From a candidate division WOR-3 bacterium (GTDB lineage: Bacteria > Hydrothermota > Tepidihabitantia > Tepidihabitantales > Tepidihabitantaceae): a DNA stretch of 64,000 nucleotides. The notes below the pieces were generated by a model. It had not been told where the DNA came from. It was given only the letters and a program-made list of their open reading frames with translations, and searched no databases. Of this stretch, positions 51,990-58,461 are shown one piece after another (positions within the stretch are counted from its first letter, which is position 1; each line of letters begins with the position of its first letter). The stretch spans positions 636,191 to 700,190 of the forward strand of contig JABLXZ010000001.1 in assembly GCA_013177935.1 (NCBI GenBank), given 5' to 3'. The position numbers were made by a program, and so were the translations under genes.

Positions 51990-52017
51990 AATATATAAAA
52001 CCGGCTCCGAATTGCAA
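51990..52017 (-). promoter_or_regulatory. Leaderless promoter of the PorV-like gene
   Basis: Minus strand: TTGCAA (52017-52012), 16 nt spacer, TATATT (51995-51990), 6 nt gap to GTG 51983. This supports the GTG start. Confidence 0.5.
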
Positions 52018-52560
52018 CATAACCCTATTAAAATTTACCGGTTGTTGGATAAGATGGTGCCACCTCACTCTGCCGGGTTAAAAAGCGAAACCCAATCACG
52101 GACGCCCGGAAGATTATGACCCCCTCTTGTTGGTAATATTGACTCATTATACCATCGGGACGCGGCTACTGGCACCACAATCTGAAACTTAAAATACCTC
52201 TATAACAATGGTCCGGGCACTTCTGCACGATGAAAGACCAACCGCCCCTCAAAACAAAATAAATGTCAAAAGCGATTGAAAAGGCTAAAGGGATGTTAAA
52301 ACCAAAGGCAAAGGGATAGCGGTATAGGAGACGACCCCCTGGGCCGTTTCGGGGATGGTATCCTAATGCCTATCCTCCATTTTTTCAAGGAATTATAGGA
52401 AACGTTAATCAATCTCAGTTTTGGGCTCTAATAGTATCATAAGAACAAGAACTGAAACCTGTTGGGAAAAGGGCAATTTCAATTATCACCTTGCGATTTG
52501 CGAAGTTAATTTCACAAGAAGCGGCGAATTACCTCAACCCATTCGGTTTGGAACATATTA
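52018..52560. other. Long non-genic stretch with coding-like remnants
   Basis: About 540 nt with no recognised gene or RNA. Two coding-like stretches are visible: a plus-strand 59-codon frame at 52263-52442 broken by one TAG, and a minus-strand stretch of ~44 codons ending near 52075. Neither matches a family I know. Decayed coding sequence is the most likely reading. Confidence 0.35.
52263..52442 (+). pseudogene. Small basic Pro/Gly-rich ORF interrupted by TAG
   Basis: From ATG 52263, 18 codons encode a Lys-rich start (MSKAIEKAKGMLKPKAKG). TAG follows at 52317-52319, and then 40 sense codons in the same frame (starting RYRRRPPGPFRGWYPNAYPP) to TAA 52440-52442. The composition after the stop, rich in Pro, Gly, Tyr and Trp, is unlike random sequence. 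No ribosome site or good promoter is seen, so a recently broken small gene is likelier than recoding. Confidence 0.3.
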
Positions 52561-52594
52561 TTGACAAATAAAAAATTAAAGCAAAACTACTTCA
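52561..52594 (+). promoter_or_regulatory. Possible leaderless promoter of the EamA gene
   Basis: TTGACA (52561-52566), 16 nt spacer, AAAACT (52583-52588), 6 nt gap to ATG 52595. The -35 is perfect and the -10 weak. Confidence 0.4.
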
Positions 52595-53458
52595 ATGCCT
52601 GTATCTCGTGCCCGCATTTTCCTGGTCCTGCTTTTCGGTATTGGGGTCGCCTCTTTTGCCTCAATAATCATTCGTGTTACACCCGCCCCCAGCCCGATGA
52701 TTGCCGCTGGTCGGATGCTCTTTACCAGCATCATTCTCACACCGTTTTTTATCAAAAACCTTCGCACCCATCGCAATGAACTCACCCCGGCACGCTGGCG
52801 CTGGGCACTCCTTGCTGGCTTCTTTCTTGCGGGCCACTTTATCCTCTGGATTGAATCGCTCAAACACACCACCGTGGTCAGTTCGGTCGTTCTTGTGGCG
52901 ATGAACCCGATTTTTGTCGCTCTCATTGCCCCGGTATTTCTTAAAGAACATCTGTCATTACGGGGCTGGTTTGCTATCCTTATCGCGTTTCTTGGCGCCA
53001 TACTCATTGCCGGACCGACATTGAAATCGACCAGCCTTACCACCGGTAATTTCCTTTCGCTGGGCGGTGCGTTGTGTGCCGCCTGTTATGTAATTTTAGG
53101 AAGAAAACTCCGGAGTGGACTGTCCCTGCTCAATTACATCTATCCGGTTTACACCATCGCCGCGCTGCTCCTTCTTCTCTTTGCCCTTGTCAGCCGAACT
53201 CCGCTTCTTGGCTACCCGATGAAAACCTATCTACTTGTCCTTCTCCTTGCCTTGGGACCTCAAATTCTCGGTCACACCAGTTTTAACTGGGCGCTGAAGT
53301 ACCTTCCCGCACCGGTGGTTGCGATGTCCATTCTCGGCGAACCAATCGGCACTACCATCCTTTCTGCCCTTCTTTTACACCAGCCACCAACGCCACTCGA
53401 ACTTGCCGGTGGACTGCTAATCGGCACCGGCATCTATCTTGTCGCAAGTAAGTCCTGA
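52595..53458 (+). CDS. EamA-family (DMT) transporter
   Basis: 287 residues with ten predicted membrane helices in two EamA repeats (first ~10-140, second ~152-285). Typical blocks are HFILWIESLKHTTVVSSVVL, IFVALIAPVFLKE and, in repeat two, PAPVVAMSILGEPIGTTILS. These are drug/metabolite exporters or permeases; the substrate is unknown. It stands alone. Confidence 0.9.
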   Translation: MPVSRARIFLVLLFGIGVASFASIIIRVTPAPSPMIAAGRMLFTSIILTPFFIKNLRTHRNELTPARWRWALLAGFFLAGHFILWIESLKHTTVVSSVVLVAMNPIFVALIAPVFLKEHLSLRGWFAILIAFLGAILIAGPTLKSTSLTTGNFLSLGGALCAACYVILGRKLRSGLSLLNYIYPVYTIAALLLLLFALVSRTPLLGYPMKTYLLVLLLALGPQILGHTSFNWALKYLPAPVVAMSILGEPIGTTILSALLLHQPPTPLELAGGLLIGTGIYLVASKS

Positions 53459-53501
53459 TTCAATCTGAACCCCACCTGCCCGGCATCATCTTTAAACTAC
53501 T

Positions 53502-54506
53502 TTACATCAAACCAAGTGCCCGCTCTAAAGCCGATGCGGCGTTTTCATTCAGCGTAGCACACTCCCGGAGAAGGGTTATTGCTTTGCTGTCAGATACCCA
53601 CTCTTCAAGCCCGGTTTCAATGCGAGACGGCAAATGGCTTTTCAACCTTTCAAGATTTTTTAACGAGCCCTGAAAAAAGTTTGCCGCCTCTTTTAGCGCC
53701 CCAGCCGCACTCTTCCACTTTTTAACCAGCCGCTGACAAAAACCGGCCGCAAACATCTGCAGTTCCCAGTAACACATCAGATTAAATGCATTACCTACCG
53801 GGTCGGCTCGTCCTCTTTCCAGAATATCCGCCCAGCTGCGAAATGCACTTGCCCCATAATAGTAATTGCTATCAAAACAGGCATGCTGACCCCGCAGCAA
53901 CTTTACGCCCCGGCTTATCGCCTGGCGTTCCTGCAACTCGCTCTCGGTTTTAATCCGGTCGCCAAAAAACAGCGCTGCCAGCCGCCACGGTGCCTTAAGA
54001 TTATCAAACCGAATCGGTGGTTCTGGTTCCTCATCCGGTCCTAAAAGTTTTTCCTCTTCCCGGCTCCGACTGCTCCTTGATGACCGTACTAAATAAGAGT
54101 CGCCCCGATAACCGTACACGATACCGAACTCGGGCGCCTCTCCTGCACCCCAGACGATACAGCATCTTCCGGCGTCAATCTCAGCCCGCACCCGTTCAAA
54201 AAGTTCAACTTCTAACTCGGAATCATCTGCGCCCCGTTCCACCGCCACCAGCTCGGTCTCAACTCCCAGCGCCTGAGTCCCTTCCACCAGCACCTCCCAG
54301 TCAAAGGCAACCGGACCGGTGGGCAAAATTTCCGGGTCAATATTAACGACAAATGCGTAGCCGCTCATCCCGGCGACATCGGTAAAATCGCATTTCACCC
54401 CCCGGGTCCGCAAAACACTGGTTACCGCGCCGACATAACTCACCCAGGACCAGGGCGGCATCAATTTTACTCTAACAACATTTTCGGTTGCCTGATTACT
54501 GTCCAT
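53502..54506 (-). CDS. BtrH-like/papain-fold-like protein, uncertain
   Basis: 334 residues. The N-terminal half (WSWVSYVGAVTSVLRTRG, DFTDVAGMSGYAFVVNI, then CCIVWGAGEAPEFGIVYGY) has the layout of BtrH N-terminal or C39-like domains. The usual catalytic Cys position near the start is not Cys (WSWVSYVG), so it may be inactive or divergent. The C-terminal half is helical (residues ~210-330). No signal peptide. Function unknown. It is a single gene with its own promoter at 54517-54546. Confidence 0.45.
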   Translation of the reverse strand: MDSNQATENVVRVKLMPPWSWVSYVGAVTSVLRTRGVKCDFTDVAGMSGYAFVVNIDPEILPTGPVAFDWEVLVEGTQALGVETELVAVERGADDSELEVELFERVRAEIDAGRCCIVWGAGEAPEFGIVYGYRGDSYLVRSSRSSRSREEEKLLGPDEEPEPPIRFDNLKAPWRLAALFFGDRIKTESELQERQAISRGVKLLRGQHACFDSNYYYGASAFRSWADILERGRADPVGNAFNLMCYWELQMFAAGFCQRLVKKWKSAAGALKEAANFFQGSLKNLERLKSHLPSRIETGLEEWVSDSKAITLLRECATLNENAASALERALGLM

Positions 54507-54516
54507 AAACCACCTT

Positions 54517-54546
54517 ATCTTACTCCGTATCCCAATTAGATGTCAA
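54517..54546 (-). promoter_or_regulatory. Promoter of the BtrH-like gene
   Basis: Minus strand: TTGACA (54546-54541), 18 nt spacer, TAAGAT (54522-54517), 10 nt to ATG 54506; predicted leader of only a few nt. Confidence 0.48.
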
Positions 54547-54548
54547 CA

Positions 54549-55079
54549 CTATTTTTTCTCTAACCATTGCAGTGGGTCCACCGCTTTACCACCAATCCGC
54601 ATTTCAAAGTGCAAAACATCTCCGCTCATTCCGATTGTATCACCGGCAACAACTTCGTCACCGCTACGGACCTTTAACTCAATCAGCCGGGAATAAATCG
54701 AATGATACCCGCCGCCATGTTCTACAATCACCATCAACCCCTGCCCCATAAAAAAATCGGCATAACTCACCCTGCCCTTCCCAACCGCTCGCACCGCACT
54801 GTTACTCTTACAACTGATATCAATCCCGGAATTTTTTGTCTTTGTGCCATACTTCGGATCAACCTGAACTCCAAATTGCCCGACAACAACTCCGGAAACT
54901 GGCCAGGGTAATTTTCCTTTTCTCTCCTCGAGCGGATGTTTTTGTGATATTTGCGCTGGCTGTGTCTTTGCCTTTCGTTCCCGACGCGCTCGACCATAAC
55001 GCGGTGTACCGGTGTAAAGAACTGAACACCCAACCAGCACTGTTATGCCCGCCACAACCAGCAATCTATGCCACACCAC
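54549..55079 (-). CDS. EnvC-like LytM/M23 lipoprotein, probably non-catalytic
   Basis: 176 residues from GTG 55079. Lipobox VLVGC near residue 18. The LytM domain spans residues ~60-170, with GIDISCKSNSAVRAVGKGRV, GLMVIVEHGGGYHSIYSRL and LHFEMRIGGKAVDPLQWL. Where active LytM enzymes have HxxxD, this reads KNSGID, so one zinc His is missing; the end resembles EnvC, which activates amidases without cutting. Likely an envelope lipoprotein regulating cell-wall hydrolysis. Confidence 0.78.
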   Translation of the reverse strand: MVWHRLLVVAGITVLVGCSVLYTGTPRYGRARRERKAKTQPAQISQKHPLEERKGKLPWPVSGVVVGQFGVQVDPKYGTKTKNSGIDISCKSNSAVRAVGKGRVSYADFFMGQGLMVIVEHGGGYHSIYSRLIELKVRSGDEVVAGDTIGMSGDVLHFEMRIGGKAVDPLQWLEKK

Positions 55080-55085
55080 TAAAAC

Positions 55086-55113
55086 CTTCTACTATTCTTA
55101 GAGCCAAAGTCAA
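55086..55113 (-). promoter_or_regulatory. Leaderless promoter of the EnvC-like gene
   Basis: Minus strand: TTGACT (55113-55108), 16 nt spacer, TAGAAG (55091-55086), 6 nt gap to GTG 55079. Confidence 0.48.
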
Positions 55114-55126
55114 CCCTGACCCGGAT

Positions 55127-55163
55127 AAAAAAAGCCACGCCCGGTTACTTCAGGCGTGGCTTT
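55127..55163 (-). terminator. Intrinsic terminator of the glutamate dehydrogenase operon
   Basis: A perfect 11-bp stem AAAGCCACGCC (55131-55141) and GGCGTGGCTTT (55153-55163). Read on the minus strand it is followed by a run of seven T (55133-55127), which fits an intrinsic terminator for the gene ending at 55178. Confidence 0.88.
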
Positions 55164-55177
55164 ACCCCAGTCGTTAT

Positions 55178-56497
55178 TTATGGGAAAATTCCGCGTTCCT
55201 TATACACCTTCTCCAATCGAGTTAGGGCAACAATGTACGCTGCGGTACGCCAGTCTACGCCGTACTTCTCTGCTGCCTCTTTTACCCGATGGTACGCCGG
55301 AACTATCTTCTTGTAAAGTTTGCAATCAACCTCTTGCAACTCCCAGTACTCGCTACGCTTATTCTGCAACCATTCAAAATAGGAAACAATCACACCGCCC
55401 GAGTTACAGAGAATGTCCGGTAACACATCAATGCCCCGTTTTGCCAGTATTGCATCACCTTCAGGATTGGTTGGGCCATTTGCTCCTTCGGCAACCAGTT
55501 TCACATTGAGCATCGGCGCAGTCTCTTCCGTAATCTGGTTTTCGAGAGCCGCGGGAATGAATATGTCTGCCTTTGTACTTAGGAACTCGCTGTGGCTAAT
55601 TGGCTTTGCCTTGGGATAACCTTTGACACCACCGTGCTTTTGAACATAGCCGGTCAAATCGTCCGGGTCAATACCATCGGGATTGGCAATTGATCCGGTC
55701 ACATCTTCAACCGCCAGCAACTTCGAGCCAAGCGGTTTCATCAGCCGTGCCGCCCAGGAACCAACATTGCCAAACCCCTGAACAATATATGTTGCACCGT
55801 TCAGGTCGAAATTGTGGTCTTTTGCCCATTCCCGGATAAGAAAAACTACTCCCTGACCGGTCGCCTTATCCCGTCCGATACTACCGCCCGATTCAATCGG
55901 TTTCCCGGTCACAACATGCAGACAGCGCTGACGCTCATATGCCGGCATCATCGACTGGTAGGTATCCAGAATCCATGCCATGATTTGCGGATTGGTATTG
56001 ACATCCGGTGCCGGTATATCATATTCCGGTCCGATTGTATTCCCCAGAGCAAATGCAAAGCGTCGCGTAATCCGCTCCAGCTCAGAGAAAGAGTACTGAG
56101 ACGGGTCCAGTTGAATGCCACCCTTGGCACCACCGAACGGAATGTTGACAATTGCCGACTTCCAGGTCATCCAAGTCGCCAGTGCCCGAACCTCATCGAT
56201 ATCCACTGCCGGGTGAAATCGTAAGCCACCCTTGAATGGACCAAGGGCGTTGTTATGTTGAACCCGGTAACCGGTAAACACCTCAATCCGACCGTCATCC
56301 ATCTTGACCGGGAAATGAACAACGATTTCGTTCATCGTCGTCCCGAGAATCTTGCGCACCCCGGGGTCAAGATTCATTATGTCGGCGGCACGATTGAACT
56401 GGGTGACCACATCCTCATATACACTCCGGCGTTTCTGATTGCCGACCGATTTTGGCAGCATCGCCCGTTTACTGCGGACTGTCGTAATCGTCTTCAT
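55178..56497 (-). CDS. Glutamate dehydrogenase (Glu/Leu/Phe/Val family)
   Basis: 439 residues. Catalytic block [33 protein letters not shown] and the DVNTNPQIMAWILDTY segment are typical of NAD-type bacterial and archaeal GDHs. The C-terminal Rossmann motif is VQGFGNVGSWAARLM. It interconverts glutamate with 2-oxoglutarate and ammonia. AGGAGG precedes the ATG. It lies 28 nt after a Cys-rich gene behind a sigma-54-type promoter, which fits nitrogen control. The GDH near the right edge belongs to a different subfamily. Confidence 0.93.
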   Translation of the reverse strand: MKTITTVRSKRAMLPKSVGNQKRRSVYEDVVTQFNRAADIMNLDPGVRKILGTTMNEIVVHFPVKMDDGRIEVFTGYRVQHNNALGPFKGGLRFHPAVDIDEVRALATWMTWKSAIVNIPFGGAKGGIQLDPSQYSFSELERITRRFAFALGNTIGPEYDIPAPDVNTNPQIMAWILDTYQSMMPAYERQRCLHVVTGKPIESGGSIGRDKATGQGVVFLIREWAKDHNFDLNGATYIVQGFGNVGSWAARLMKPLGSKLLAVEDVTGSIANPDGIDPDDLTGYVQKHGGVKGYPKAKPISHSEFLSTKADIFIPAALENQITEETAPMLNVKLVAEGANGPTNPEGDAILAKRGIDVLPDILCNSGGVIVSYFEWLQNKRSEYWELQEVDCKLYKKIVPAYHRVKEAAEKYGVDWRTAAYIVALTRLEKVYKERGIFP

Positions 56498-56525
56498 TTT
56501 TCATCCTCCTGTTAACTTTTCAAAG

Positions 56526-56876
56526 TTACTGATACTCTTCACAGTGCCAGACACCAATTTCGCTGTTACGAATTGCACACTCTTTTCGATTCTCGCAGTT
56601 GGCACAAAGCCCTTTGTACTCGTCCCACTCCCGCATATCCTCAACGGTAGGCGCCACCACCGGAACTACTTCCTCTTCAACCGTTGGTACATAAGATTCA
56701 AACTCTTCGCAAAAGACCACTGGCTGTGTCTGATTAAGCCGAAACGAACAGTTTTTAGCATGATTACAGGTTAGACACAACCCGCTAACGACAGTTTCCT
56801 TTTCTTTTACTGTCGCCTGCTTTCTTTGTTTTGCTTTCCTTTCCGATATTCTTTTGGTCTTAGTTATAACCGCCAT
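56526..56876 (-). CDS. Cys-rich protein with duplicated CX2CX5C motif, unknown
   Basis: 116 residues. The basic N-terminus (KTKRISERKAKQRKQATVKE) precedes two copies of a Cys motif: GLCLTCNHAKNC followed 12 residues later by Cys, and GLCANCENRKEC followed 11 residues later by Cys. Both end in the same CEE-F/Y pattern. An acidic Val/Pro linker separates them. Each copy could bind zinc or an iron-sulfur cluster. Family not recognised. AAGGAGGT precedes the ATG, and the sigma-54 promoter lies ~85 nt upstream. Probably co-transcribed with glutamate dehydrogenase. Confidence 0.7.
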   Translation of the reverse strand: MAVITKTKRISERKAKQRKQATVKEKETVVSGLCLTCNHAKNCSFRLNQTQPVVFCEEFESYVPTVEEEVVPVVAPTVEDMREWDEYKGLCANCENRKECAIRNSEIGVWHCEEYQ

Positions 56877-56960
56877 ATTCTACCTCCTTAAGGTTTTCGA
56901 TTTCTTAACTACCATTACCACCTTATTCTTCCTCTCCCTTATTCCCCCAAAACAATAGTT

Positions 56961-56976
56961 AGCATCTCCTGTGCCA
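56961..56976 (-). promoter_or_regulatory. Sigma-54 (-24/-12) promoter of the Cys-rich/GDH operon
   Basis: Minus strand TGGCACAGGAGATGCT matches TGGCACG-N4-TTGCW with two mismatches and exact GG/GC spacing. The start should be near 56950, ~75 nt before the Cys-rich gene's ATG. The sigma-54 activator encoded next door makes this more likely to be real. Confidence 0.72.
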
Positions 56977-57096
56977 TTGCGCATTTATCCTTTCATTTAA
57001 TTGGGTCTTTTGTTAACTATTTGAAAAATTGTGGCTTAAATATCCGAAACTTTACACAAAAACCTCAACCATTGGTATAAATTAGTGCCGGAATTG

Positions 57097-57127
57097 GGGT
57101 AAAAATACCCGGTGGGGAAAATTTCCC
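57097..57127. promoter_or_regulatory. Paired palindromes, candidate activator (UAS) sites
   Basis: GGGTA-N4-TACCC (57097-57110) and GGGAAA-A-TTTCCC (57115-57127) lie back to back, about 120-150 bp upstream of the sigma-54 promoter and at the end of the regulator gene. That distance is typical of enhancer-binding protein sites. A weak terminator hairpin is the alternative, but there is no T-run. Confidence 0.4.
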
Positions 57128-58461
57128 TATTCTTTGATTTTATTTCTCAGGGTTTTTCGGTCTATTCCGAGGATTTGAGCGGCTTTGGTTATATTACCAT
57201 TGACGCTTAATAGCACCTGCTTAATATAATCCCTTTCCACCTCTTCAAGTGTTCGGTTCAACTTCAACTCGCTTGTTAATGAAAAGCGCATATGCGCAGG
57301 CAAATCTGGGACATCAATCGTATCGGAATCGCACATTACCAGCAGGCGCTGAATCAAATTTTCCAGTTCGCGTACATTACCGGGCCATTCGTACCTTCTC
57401 AAAATCTGAAGCGCCTCGTCTGAAAATCTCGGTACGCCTCGTCCCATTTCTCGGGCAAACTTTTCTAAAAAGTGGTTGGCAAGAAGTAAAATGTCATCTT
57501 CCCGTTCCCGCAGCGGTGGCACCATTATTGTAAGCACATTCAACCGGAAAAACAGGTCCTCACGAAACGCCCCTTTCTGAACAAGATTTAACAAATCTTT
57601 GTTGGTCGCCGCCATTATTCTCACATCCACCTTGTATGCTTTAGTATCACCAACCATCCGCACCTCTTTATCCTGCAGAACGCGGAGAAGTTTCACCTGC
57701 ATCGAAAGACTGGTCTCACTGATTTCGTCAAGAAAAATTGACCCGCCTTCTGCCGTCTGGAAGAAACCAGCCCGGGTCTCATTGGCGCCGGTAAACGCCC
57801 CTTTTACATAACCGAACAACTCACTTTCCAATAACCCTTCGGGAATGCCGCCACAGTTAACAGGCACAAATGGCGCCGACGACCGTTTGCTTGAGTAATG
57901 AATCGCCCGGGCAACAAGTTCTTTGCCCGTGCCGCTTTCACCGGTTATCAACACGGTCGCGGAAACTTTTGCCGCCCGTTCGATTGTGGCAAAAACGCGC
58001 TTCATAACCCGAGACTCACCGATTAAACCAGGGTAGAACCGCTGTACCGAACTTGTCTCAATTCGACTGCATCGACGCAGTCTTAATTTCTCTAGCACCT
58101 GCTTTACTGCTTTAAGCAACTCTTCGTCGGTAAACGGTTTAACAAGATACTCCTCGGCTCCGGTCTTAACCGCCTGGACCGCACTTTCCACTGTTGCATA
58201 TCCGGTGATTACCATTACCTCGGTATCCCGAAAATTCTCCCTGACAAATCTCACCAGGTCAAGCCCACTGGCTCCAGGCATCTTCAGGTCCGTTATCACG
58301 AGGTCTACAGGATGGACCTCCAGCACCTTCAAAGCATCAGAAACATTAAGAGCGGTGTAAACTCTGTAGCCAGCAGCCGTTAAATTGCGTTCCAGAACCT
58401 CAAGCGTATCCTGAACATCATCAACTACTAATAGGGTTGCCTCAGTTCTGTCTTGACTCAT
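57127..58461 (-). CDS. NtrC-family sigma-54-dependent response regulator
   Basis: 444 residues from ATG 58461. Receiver domain with LLVVDD and the phospho-acceptor Asp58 in ITDLKMPG. The AAA+ domain has Walker A GESGTGKE, the sigma-54 contact loop GAFTGA, and DEISETSLSMQVKLLRVLQD. A C-terminal Fis-type helix-turn-helix (GNITKAAQILGIDRKTLRNK) follows. It overlaps the kinase gene by 20 nt. Most likely target is the sigma-54 promoter 150 bp downstream of its own stop. Confidence 0.95.
   Translation of the reverse strand: MSQDRTEATLLVVDDVQDTLEVLERNLTAAGYRVYTALNVSDALKVLEVHPVDLVITDLKMPGASGLDLVRFVRENFRDTEVMVITGYATVESAVQAVKTGAEEYLVKPFTDEELLKAVKQVLEKLRLRRCSRIETSSVQRFYPGLIGESRVMKRVFATIERAAKVSATVLITGESGTGKELVARAIHYSSKRSSAPFVPVNCGGIPEGLLESELFGYVKGAFTGANETRAGFFQTAEGGSIFLDEISETSLSMQVKLLRVLQDKEVRMVGDTKAYKVDVRIMAATNKDLLNLVQKGAFREDLFFRLNVLTIMVPPLREREDDILLLANHFLEKFAREMGRGVPRFSDEALQILRRYEWPGNVRELENLIQRLLVMCDSDTIDVPDLPAHMRFSLTSELKLNRTLEEVERDYIKQVLLSVNGNITKAAQILGIDRKTLRNKIKE

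Noticed and set aside
52075-52260. Minus-strand coding-like stretch ending near 52075
   Set aside because: About 44 codons open but with an upstream stop, no start signal and no family match; chance cannot be excluded.
52317-52319. Pyrrolysine or amber recoding at the TAG in the small ORF
   Set aside because: No Pyl genes or suppressor tRNA are visible, and there is no ribosome site for the ORF; a pseudogene is simpler.
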